Shown piece by piece: positions 1 through 9,521 of a DNA stretch of 64,000 nt (the stretch's first letter is position 1; each line of letters starts with the position of its first letter). The DNA is taken from positions 78,561,380-78,625,379 of the forward strand of contig JAPTHN010000001.1 of assembly GCA_026936325.1 (NCBI GenBank). The letters are read 5' to 3'. Below the pieces are notes generated by a model. The model ran no database searches and had not been told where the DNA came from. It saw only the letters and a list, made by a program, of their open reading frames with translations. A program made the position numbers and the translations under genes. Origin of the DNA: Platynereis dumerilii (Eukaryota > Annelida > Polychaeta > Phyllodocida > Nereididae).

Positions 1-1928
1 GTTAAAATTATTTGAGAAGAGGCAAAATCTCCCACTGGTTAACTTGGCTCTTCATCAAGCCAGTCAACTTAGACTGTTTCAAGCATTATCTTGGTCTCTA
101 AATAGCTGTGGGGTTGAATCAAAAGCCACAAGAACTTGCTGAAAATTTGTCACAACCATTGAGATGCAGTGAGGCTCTTTTCAGTATGTTAAGGGTTACC
201 AGAATCAAGGATTGCAGTCATATATGATTCACATTATAGATGACTTGTCTTTTGTGATAATATCCAATATGTGCTCCTTTTTGAGCTAATAAGCATCATT
301 CCACCATATACTGTGCATTAATCCAGATTTAGAAATCATAATCATTTGTTTAATTAGTTTAAACTGAGTTAGATTACCTTAGTGCGGAACTCGTTGCACA
401 GCTGTGTTTCTAGTAAAGATGGCTCCATCTATATTTCTGGGGGGCTATTTTCACCAGTTAACCACGTGATAACTCTCAGTTATATCATGAAGATGGTCAA
501 GCGTTAATCTGGAGATATTCATCACGTGGTTATCCAGTGAAAATGTTTTGAACTTTATGTCATGTTCACCAGTTTCCCCCCGTGTTTATCACGTGAACTT
601 CACGTGCATTGTCATAGCCTACTCAGCCAAATGGATAATCCATGCCTGCATATACTGTGCATTAATCCAGATTTAGAAATCATTATCATTTGGTTAATTA
701 GTTTAAACTAAGTTAAAGTAAACTTAATGTGGAACTCGGTAAACAGCTGTGTTTCTAGTACAGGTGGCTCCATCAATATTTCTAGGGGGCAATCTTCACC
801 AGTTAATCACATGAGTTTTCACAGCTGCTTGCAGCCTGTATTACGAGAGGAGTTTCAGGAAAACTTATGACAACTGCCCTGGTCGTGCTGTTTCACCTAT
901 GTCATTAAAACTTGGCATGCAGTCTGAATAGAATATTATCTTGCTTCCATCAACTTTTGGTAAACTTCTGTGACAATAAATTTTTATTTTCTAAACTAAA
1001 ATGTACATTTTTCCTGCGAATTTTAAATGTTCTGCTGCAGTGATGGCAGCTGCCAAGTGCCAGCCAGGGGGATTGTTTACAAATTCATTAAAAAGCTTAA
1101 ACCAATAAAAGAAGAGAAGGAGAAAGGAATGAAAGAAGGAAGGAAGGAATGAAGGAAAGAAGGAAGCATGAAAGGAAGGGAGATATATAGACAAATATAG
1201 ATAGTTAGATAGATATATAGATGGTCAGATAGATAGTCTATCTACAAGCAGCTGTTAAAGTGCTTGCACGTTATTTTTTCACATGAAGAAAAACACATGA
1301 TAACTCTCACTTATGTCATGAAGAATAGTCAAGTGATAATCTGGTGACATTCATCACGTGGTTATCCTATGAAAATGTGGGAGTTTTTCTCATGTGAACA
1401 AAACACGTGATAACTCTCAATTATGTCATGTTCACCAGTTTCCCCTGTGTTTATCACGTGAACTTCATGTGCATTGTCAGTTGGGTGAAGATTGCCAGAA
1501 AATCATGTGGTTAACTGATGAAGATATTCACAAGAAAATTACGTGGTTAATGGGTGAAGATACCCCCCCCCCAGAAATATATATGTAGCCAACTGTACTA
1601 GAAACACAGCAGTTTACCTCGTTGACAAAAACTTTTAGTTAACTGTCACATGGAAAACTGATAGGTTATAACAAACGCTAACCAAATGATATTGTCACCA
1701 GTCAGTTAACCATGTGATTTTCCGGGGGCGATCTTCACCAGTTAACCACATGATTTTCAGGTGAATATCTTCAGCAGTTAACCACATGATTTTCTGGGGG
1801 CAATCCCACCAGTTAAAATTATTTGAGAAGAGGCAAAATCTCCCATCAGTTAACTTGGCTCTTCATCAAGCCAGTCAACTTAAGACTGTTTCAAGTAGCC
1901 CTGGGAACCATGCGTAGAATGGGTCATG
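1..1928. repeat. Mosaic of CACGTG-bearing repeats, left block
   Basis: This block is built from pieces of the same repeat family that forms the inverted repeat to its right. A near full unit runs from 1 to about 600, a second piece from about 650 to 800, and an 85 bp piece recurs at 1809-1893 almost word for word from the start of the window. Between them lie arrays of a short motif of the type TTAACCACGTGATTTTC, spaced by 'CTTCACCAG' and 'GGGGGCAAT' segments. Many short ORFs here (for example 1394-1588 +) only translate the repeat. No gene is seen. Confidence 0.8.
1109..1240. repeat. Simple GAAG/GATA-rich repeat
   Basis: A purine-rich GAAG-like run (about 1109-1170) passes into imperfect GATA repeats (about 1180-1240). 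It lies between two pieces of the CACGTG repeat. The minus-strand ORF over it is low-complexity (Pro-Ser-Phe) and is not a gene. Confidence 0.75.
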
Positions 1929-4900
1929 CCCAGCTGACAAAAACTGGTGGTTAACTGAGAGTTATTCCGTGAAATTGCCCCTCAGTTATCACGTGGAAAA
2001 CTGATAGGTTATTGCAAACGCTAACCACATGATTTTCTCACCAGTTAACCATGTGATTTTCTGGTGAATATCTTCACCAGTTAACCACAAGATTTTCTGG
2101 GGGCAATCTTCATCAGTTAACCACGTGATTTTCTGGTGAATATCTTCACCAGTTAACCACATGATTTTCTGGTGAATATCTTCACCAGTTAATCACATGA
2201 TTTTCTGGGGGAAATCTTCACCAGTTAACCACGTGATTTTCTGGGGGGCAATCTTCACCAGTTGAACTATTTGCAAAGAGGCAAATTCTGCTACTGGTTA
2301 ACTTGGCTCTACATCAAGCAAGTCAACTTAGACTGTTTCACGCATTATCTTGGGCTTCAATAGCTGTGGGGCTGAAGTAAAAGCCACAAGAACTTGCTGA
2401 AAATTTGTCACAACCAGTGTGATGAAGTGAGGCTCTTTTCAGTCTTCTTAAGGGTTACCAGAATCAAGGATTGCAGTCATACATGATTCGCATTTCAGAT
2501 GACTAGTCTTCTGTAATAATATCCAATATGTGCTCCTTTTCGAGCTATTAAGCATCATATCATTCCACCATATACTGTGCATTAATCCAGATTTAGAAAT
2601 CATAATCATTTCTTTAATTAGTTTAAACTCAGTTAAATCAACCTTAGTGCGGAGCTCGGTGCACAGCTGTGTTTCTAGTACAGGTGGCTCCATCTATATT
2701 ACTGGGAGCTATCTTCACCAGTTAACCACGTGAAGAAAAACACGTGATAACTCTCAGTTATATCATGAAGATTGTCAAGTGTTAATCTGGTGATATTCAT
2801 CACATGGTTATCCCGTGAAAATGTTGGGGAGTTTCTTCACGTGAAGAAAAACACGTGATAACTCTCAGTTATGAGGTGAAGATGGTCAAGTGTTATTAAT
2901 CTGATGACATTCATCACGTGGTTATCTCTTGAAAATGTGAGTTCTTCTCATGTGAACAAAAACACTTGATAACTCTCAGTTATGTCATGTTCACCAGTTC
3001 CCCCCTGTGTTTATCACGTGAACTTCACGTGCATTGTCAGCTGGGACGCTTCACCATCTTCATGACATAACTGAGAGTTATCATATATGCTTTTGGGTCA
3101 TCCCATGTCAAATCACCCCGGGCTCCCCAGGTCACCACCACAGAAAAAATTGAAAAAATTCACACTTTGTTCACTTACCAGATATATGCAACTTAAAATT
3201 GTAGGTCTGTGACTCTAAAACTCACCGAGATAGGAACCCTTAAAATTAAAGGCTATATCCATTTTTGTAATAGGACCATATGAGTTCTTCCAATTTATCA
3301 GATGAGCCTTACCTCTCAAATTGTTGCTGTGAGTTAATTTTAAAAAATAAAAATTTTGTAATATTTTCAAAAATGTCTGGTATTCAAACCTCAAAATGGC
3401 CTGGTTGACAGTTTACCAAAATTTTCAAACTTACTCAGTAGATTTATGTATAGATTGAGGTGGGATTCACAAGGTTTCAGTTCTGGTATAGGACTCCTTC
3501 TATTTGTACTATTTAATTTAAAATAATTCAAATTTAATTCAATTTTTTTGAAATTGTGTTTCGGCCAACTTCAGAGATGTATAACTCTCCAAATAACAAT
3601 TCCATACATTTTATATTCTCACACTGGACCAACCTCCACCCAAATTTTTTCATTTTTGGCATCAAAACTGATGTATCTGGCTTAGATGTATTTCAGCAGG
3701 GGCTCAAAAATGGACGAAAATTCAAAATCACTAAAAAGGTGCTGTTACTTAATTGTCAATTTAGAGAAAATGGTTAGTGACTCAACCATGTACATTTTTT
3801 CTGCCTTTTTATTTTTCAAAATTAACTCACAGCAACAATTTGAGAGGTAAAGCTCATCTGATAAATTGGAAGTACTCATTCGGTCCTATTAAAGCCAGAA
3901 AAAAATGTACTTGGTTGAGTCACTAACCATTTTCTCTAAATTGACAAATAAGTAACGGCACCTTTTCGGCGATTTTGCACTTTTGTACATTTTTGAGCCC
4001 CTGTAGAAACACACCTAAGCCAGAAACATGAGTTTTGATGCCAAATATGAAATATTTGGATGGAAGTTGTTCCAGTGTGATGATTAATCAGTGGTACTGT
4101 TATTTAGGGAGTTATACACCTCTGAAGTTGGCTGAAACCACAATTTCGAAAAAAATGAAAAATAGCCTTAAATTTCACGGGCTTCTTTCCCGGTGAGTTT
4201 TTGAGTCACAGACCTAAAATTTTGCTAATTTGCATAGCCTATATCTGGTAAGTAAACAACTCTGAATTTTTTCAATTTTTTCTGAGGTGGTCACCTGGGG
4301 CATTTTTCTAATTCTGGGTGATTTGACATGGAATGACCCTTTTTTTGTGTGAAAAAACTCCCCAACATTTTCACAGGATAACCACGTGATGAATGTCACT
4401 AGATTAACATGATATAACTGAGAGTTATCACGTGTTTTTCTTCACGTGAAAAAACTCCCCAAAATTTTCACGGGATAACCACGTGATGAATATCACTAGA
4501 TTAACATGATATAACTGAGAGTTATCACGTGTAAACTTTTCTTCACGTGGTTAACTGGTGAAGATAGCCCCTCAGAAATATAGCTGGAGCCACCTTTACT
4601 AGCTGTGCACCGAGTTCCGCACTAAGGTTAATCTAACTGAGTTTAAACTAATTTAACAAATGATTATGATTTCTAAATCTGGATTAATGCACAGTATATG
4701 GTGGAATGATGCTTATTAGCTAAAAAAAGGAGCACATATTGGATATCATTACAGAAGACTAGTCATCTGAAATGTGAATCATGTATGACTGCAATCCTTG
4801 ATTCTGGTAACCCTTAAGAAGAACTGAGCCTCACTGCATCACACTGGTTGTGACAAATTTTCAGCAAGTTCTTGTGGCTTTTACTTCAGCCCAACAGCTA

Positions 4901-5312
4901 TTGAAGGCCCAAGAAAATGCATGAAACAGTCTCGGTTGACTGGCTTGATGAAGAGCCAAGTTGACCAGTGGAAGATTTTGCCTCTTTTCAAATAATTCAA
5001 CTGGTGAAGATTGCCCCCCAGAAAATCACGTGATTAACTGGTGAAGATTGCCCCTAGAAAATCATGTGGTTAACTGGTGAAAATATTAATCAGAAAATCA
5101 CATGGTTAATCACATGGTTAACTGGTGAAGATATTCACCAGAAAATCATGTGGTTAACTGGTGAAGATTTCCCCCAGAAAATCACATGGTTAACTGGTGA
5201 AGATTGCCCCCAGAAAATCACGTGGTTAGAATTTGCAATAACCTATCAGTTTTCCACGTGATAATTGAGGGGCAATAACTCTCAGTTAACCACCAGTTTT
5301 TGTCAGCTGGGG
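1929..5312. repeat. 3.4 kb imperfect inverted repeat (foldback-like element)
   Basis: The left outer edge reads CAGCTGACAAAAACTGG (from 1931) and the right outer edge is its reverse complement, ending near 5310. Inward, the arms match in order: the array of TTAACCACGTG motifs (about 2020-2260 and 5000-5230), a unique-looking 450 bp block (about 2262-2710 and 4560-4990), then 'CACGTGATAACTCTCAG' segments. The inverted order is clear though the arms are only moderately similar. No transposase is seen, so it could be a non-autonomous foldback or MITE-like element, or the product of inverted duplication. Confidence 0.8.
3061..4345. repeat. Inner nested inverted repeats of the foldback structure
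   Basis: The middle of the large inverted repeat holds three blocks with inverted partners: A (about 3061-3260 with 4180-4345), B (about 3271-3340 with 3820-3892) and C (about 3556-3808 with 3893-4145). Read left to right the order is A, B, spacer, C, B', C', A'. A simple palindrome would give C', B', A', so block C has been gained or moved on one side. No coding sequence is seen; the ORF at 3556-3777 (+) lies wholly in block C. Confidence 0.75.
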
Positions 5313-6719
5313 TTAATCTGGTGACATTCATCACGTGGTTATCCCATGAGAATGTTGGGGGGTTTTTTCATCTGAAGAAAAACACGTGATAACTCTCAGT
5401 TATGTCATAATAATTAGATATGCAAAAAGAATTGGAATTGAAACAGAAAGCTTGATTGAGATCCGTAATAAGTACATGTATAAAATGACTGTTAACATTT
5501 TGAAAGACAAAGAACATCCTCTGCACAGGCAGTATAATTAAGAACTGGTAAAAGACTAAATACACCTGTACAACGAACAAGCAGATATGGCCGTACTTTC
5601 GTACCACCTGGCATCAGATATTATAATTTTGTGAACAAATAATGTATATATCTTAGCTTAATGTAAATATTTACATCTCAGTAGGCCTATTCAGTTTTTC
5701 AGTATTATTACCCTGGGTTCCCCCAGGGTAATTTTATCTAAAAACCAGTCTGAGAGATTTTTGGAAAAAAGTTTTCCCAGCCTTAATACAGGTGTGGATG
5801 TGGTCAAGTGTGTCATTTTGTGTTCATATAGAGGTGAACTAAAATGCGTTGTGGAATTCAGGATGGTTTGTTGTGGTTTTTTTTTTTTTTTTTTTTAAAT
5901 TTGAAAAAAAAAAAAAAAAAATTATTTTTATTTTTTTAGTAGTTTGTTGTGTGTTGTGTAAATAGATCGTTTGAGTCTTGAGGGGCTGTTTTCAAGCTGA
6001 CTTTGCATTATAATGGCGCCCATGTGACAATCGTCCATGCGATTCAAAGAAAGCCTATAATGCAAAATTTGGCAATTGCTTTTTGCAGTGCATACATTCT
6101 CAGAAGCAGTCTAACAATGCTAATTGCAATTCTTCAAGTTCTAAAGCGTTTTTTCACCCTCAGTTTACCAAATTGCCATTGAGAAACAGCACTCGAAATC
6201 AATCTGACAGGTGTCAAAGCTGATTGCACTTCGCAGTGCAGTGCTACTTTGATCTTGTATCCACAGATCTTATGCTTAATTGCTAATTCCCAACAGAACC
6301 CAGGGTTTGAATCCTCGGATTCTTGTTTATTTTTAAATCAGTATTCTTTATCTCTAATCAGTATTACTACCATGATTGTTTTGTGTTTTATGTTTTACAC
6401 TTGTTGACTTGCACTGTAAAAACCAGAGTTTCTCTTTTTGAGACTAAACTAGAACCGGCGCAGTGCTAAAATGTTCTTCGATCGGAGCTGAAATATTTTT
6501 TAAAAATTGACTTGGTGGGGGTAATGTAAATGGTAAGCTTTTATGAAGAAGAAGTGAGAAATGAATTTCTGTTATGAGAGAACCTCTGCCATTTGGCCAA
6601 TGTGTTACATGGAACATATATGAAGTATTTTGGCAGTGACAGGAAGTCAAGATGTAGGTAAATATTAAGAGTATTAGTAGAATTTACTGGATACAGATGT
6701 TGTGAAAGGACATGTGCAC
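5313..6719. other. Unassigned non-coding stretch
   Basis: After a last piece of the CACGTG repeat (to about 5405) the sequence becomes unique-looking and AT-rich. It holds a perfect hairpin (5707-5732), a T-run followed by an A-run (about 5879-5935), and a B-box-like GGTTTGAATCC at about 6304 without a convincing A box. No gene is seen; ORFs are under 80 codons and unremarkable. Confidence 0.6.
5707..5732. other. Perfect 11 bp hairpin
   Basis: ATTACCCTGGG (5707-5717) is followed by the loop TTCC and the exact reverse complement CCCAGGGTAAT (5722-5732). No T-run directly follows, so it is not an obvious terminator. It may mark the end of an unrecognised element. Confidence 0.8.
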
Positions 6720-7640
6720 TAAAATGAACTTCATTTTCGCTACCTGAGTAACCTCCGGGAAATTTTTTTTTGCGAGTACCCTTCCCAAAGGTGACCCCTT
6801 CGGGCCATGTAAAATAGTAATTTTTAAAAGTCCCCCGAGATTACCTCGGGCCTAGCAATATACCTGGCAAAGTGTCCCCCCCCCGCCTAGTTGACCCCCT
6901 CAGGCCTTGTAAAATATAAAATTTTATATAAGTACTCCCCCGATGTGACCCCCAGCCTAGCAATATAACTAGCAAAAAAAATTATTTTTTTGAGAGCACC
7001 CCCCTGCCGAGGTGATGCCATCTTAAGCTGTTTTGTCTCTGGTGCTGATGTTACTGAATAGATGGACTAGTTACCGGGGATCCTGCGGGAGACACCTCAA
7101 CACTTGTCGTCATGAAACACCTACTCAAGAAATACCAGAGGCATGACCATTAAGATCCAAATACTTCTTTAATATTCAATTCATAAACAGTTACAGGATA
7201 AGTAATTCAACGGACAGTAGATATTCAACGTCATCACAATACATTAAAGAAATACCTCATCGAATTAGATGCACTATTGAAAGATACCTTCTCAATCAAC
7301 CATGACCTAAGGCTCCTTTATGAGGAACCCTAATCATACTTCTGACAACGATACCCTTACCTGACGAATTCGTCACGACGCCAGGGAGACAGGGAAACCC
7401 GTGCCACCTTACGAGTTCCACCGCCCCCTGAGTTGACCCTCTCCGGCCTTTTAAAATATAGAATTTTCAATGTACCTCCCCCGAGGTGACCCCCACCAGC
7501 CTAGCAACATAATTAGCAAAAAAAAAAAATTTTTGCGAGTACCCCCCCCGGGCCGAGGTGACCCCCTTGGGCCTTGCAAAAATATAGAATTTTCAATATA
7601 CTTTCCCCTGACGGGACCCCCAGCCAAGCAAAATAATTAC
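6720..7640. repeat. GC-rich minisatellite of about 110 bp units, split by a 396 bp repeat
   Basis: Units follow a fixed plan: GCGAGTACCCCC, GAGGTGACCCCCTCGGG, CCTTGTAAAATATAG, TTTTCAATGTACCTCCCC, then AGCCTAGCAATATAATTAGC and an A-run. Units lie at about 6720-7014 and 7411-7640, with copy A of the 396 bp repeat between. The same family, with the same order of unit variants, returns at 49715-50040 and again at 51345-51600 and 51900-52200. Alternating G/C-rich and A/T-rich segments make it easy to recognise. No coding function is suggested. Confidence 0.85.
7015..7410. mobile_element. 396 bp LTR-like repeat, copy A
   Basis: This segment recurs at 48990-49385 with the same length and about seven differences, nearly all transitions. 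On the plus strand it runs from TGCCATCTTAAG to CCCGTGCCA, so on either strand it begins TG and ends CA, as LTRs do. Copy A is flanked on both sides by the GC-rich minisatellite, which favours a solo LTR inserted in the satellite. The alternative is that it is the 3' LTR of the long gypsy-like element to the right. It has no coding content. Confidence 0.55.
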
Positions 7641-8176
7641 TGATCTTTTCGATCGATTCCATTCTTGATACCAATTGAGGTACGAATAGAGGAAACGCGT
7701 CTCATTGCACCTGATCTTTGTGAACGCTTTAATGAAAGTTGTGGTGACATCAGCGTGATGTAACCACTACCACCGGGCAGGCGGAAGGGGGAAGAAAATT
7801 AAGATCAAAATCGGGCGTCTTCAATACGTCCATGAAATGAATTTGGAAAAAGGAAGAATTTCAAGAAGAAGCAAGAGAATGGCTTGCATCAATCATATAA
7901 ATGAAGGAGCTGAATGACAGTCCTTCAGCGGTGTCAATGAGATGCCAGAAGGGGAGCTATTTAGAAGAATGGATCTTAGGTTTAACGATTGACAGTGCAG
8001 GACAAACTGTTCTTATGACCCACCTATCAATATTTTGCTATGTTTTTGGACCGTTGGATGTGATATGTTTCATCCAACGTGTTTGAAAGTAGAGCCGCTA
8101 ATTACATGGCTCCTCAGCAGAAAAGACTCAAGCACCAGGCGAGTCAGATAGCCGTTGTTATCAAGGGCAGTTGCGG
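7641..8176. other. Unassigned stretch between minisatellite and BEL element
   Basis: No recognisable gene or repeat. The sequence runs without a break in character up to the GTATC target duplication of the BEL element and resumes at 13234 on its other side. The 61-codon ORF at 7901-8086 (+) has no recognisable feature. Confidence 0.5.
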
Positions 8177-8181
8177 GTATC

Positions 8182-9102
8182 TGTACTGGTATCGGTTCAA
8201 AAGACGACGAAATCTTGGACTAGTTGAAACCATTCTTTATTTAGATGTACAGTGAGACATGGTTCCCTGCATAAAAATAGACAGAAATTAAGTATAAGAT
8301 TTAGATCCAAGTATGTGTTAAAGGACAACAAAAAAAAAAAGGTAAAACAATGTGCCTCAGTCACATCAACCTTGAAGAAGTAAGTAAGTGAGTTGGTGTT
8401 TTACGTCTTATCAGCACCAGTTTGGGCTATTTAAGCAATTAATCTTGAAGAAATAATCATTCGTATCAAGTAAGAATTATAAACAGTAATATCACACAAG
8501 GTCATTATTTACAGGCTAATTATGACAACAATCTTTTTTAAACACAACTGACTAGCTGTTTGTCAAATTAATTTTTTTATATTTTTAGCGACAAATGTCA
8601 AATAAATCATTTTTATTAAAAACAATTACCAAATTAAAATAATAAGGCATCTCTAAGATGTAATTACTTACAATCACTAAGCCTCATGAAGTCAGGAGAA
8701 CCAACACCAATAATTTTCAATTTCAAATCAGGTCAGGTGTTCAGACTTCACAGTACAGCATGGCAGATAACCTATTACAAATAACAAATGTTTTTTATGC
8801 TAAAAAGAGTCATATTCACAGCAACATTAAAGCATTGCATTGTGAATAAGTTTAAAATGGTTTGAAAATATAATTAAGGAATTAAAAGTTGTAAGAAGAC
8901 TTACAATTTTAGACAAAAGTCCCAAGTGAAAATTTTCACCTGCTTCTCTTCAGGCAGTTCAGGTGTGAGTGAGTGACCTGTCAAATTGTTAGCTCCACCA
9001 CCTCTGTACAGATGGAGCCACAGTCCCCCTAATTTAGCCCCCTCTGGCTGACAACTTGTAAGTTTCAAACTCAGTTGATCAGGTAAACTGCTAACCAGCA
9101 CA
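8182..9102 (-). repeat. LTR of the BEL element, left (3' LTR in element sense)
   Basis: 921 bp, from TG at 8182 to CA at 9102. It matches 12308-13228 at all but about one position by eye. The target duplication GTATC lies immediately to its left. Confidence 0.93.
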
Positions 9103-9521
9103 CCGGGAGGATGGGAAAGATTGCTGTGATACGACTCAAGCATCACAACCTGGTACCACCAACACCAGCCGCTGGTCACCACCTGAACAAAATTCTCGGT
9201 GTTAACCACACACACTAAGGAACCAGAACAATATGTGACCCTCCAGATTTTCCCGTCAATGCCTGGAAAGATCTTGTGCACAAGACCAAGCCTACAATCT
9301 CCGTGATGTTTGTTTCGAAAAGTGACACTGACCATATGTCCCGACAAAGAACTGTCCCCAGAAAACATGGAAGCACTCAGACATGAAGAAGTTGAGGTCA
9401 AAACCCCAGTTTCAGAACCAATAGCATGCTGAGCACCAGTTGGCCTCTCATTCACCAAATTGCTCATCAGGAAACATGCAGTGAGAATAATGAAAAATGA
9501 ACAAAGGACCTGGAACAACAA
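8901..9521 (-). CDS. BEL/Pao C-terminal tail region
   Basis: A 206-codon frame. Residues about 60-115 (VSVTFRNKHHGDCRLG, then VHKIFPGIDGKIWRVTY) fit the small beta-rich domain that follows integrase in BEL/Pao polyproteins (the DUF5641 type). The 3' part of the frame runs into the left LTR. It is part of the element and is listed only as a recognised piece. Confidence 0.6.
   Translation of the reverse strand: MLFQVLCSFFIILTACFLMSNLVNERPTGAQHAIGSETGVLTSTSSCLSASMFSGDSSLSGHMVSVTFRNKHHGDCRLGLVHKIFPGIDGKIWRVTYCSGSLVCVVNTENFVQVVTSGWCWWYQVVMLESYHSNLSHPPGVLVSSLPDQLSLKLTSCQPEGAKLGGLWLHLYRGGGANNLTGHSLTPELPEEKQVKIFTWDFCLKL

Noticed and set aside
2020-2265. Regularly spaced repeats that at a glance resemble a CRISPR array
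   Set aside because: The 'spacers' are themselves variants of the same motif, spacing is irregular, and the DNA is animal; it is a minisatellite-like part of the foldback repeat.
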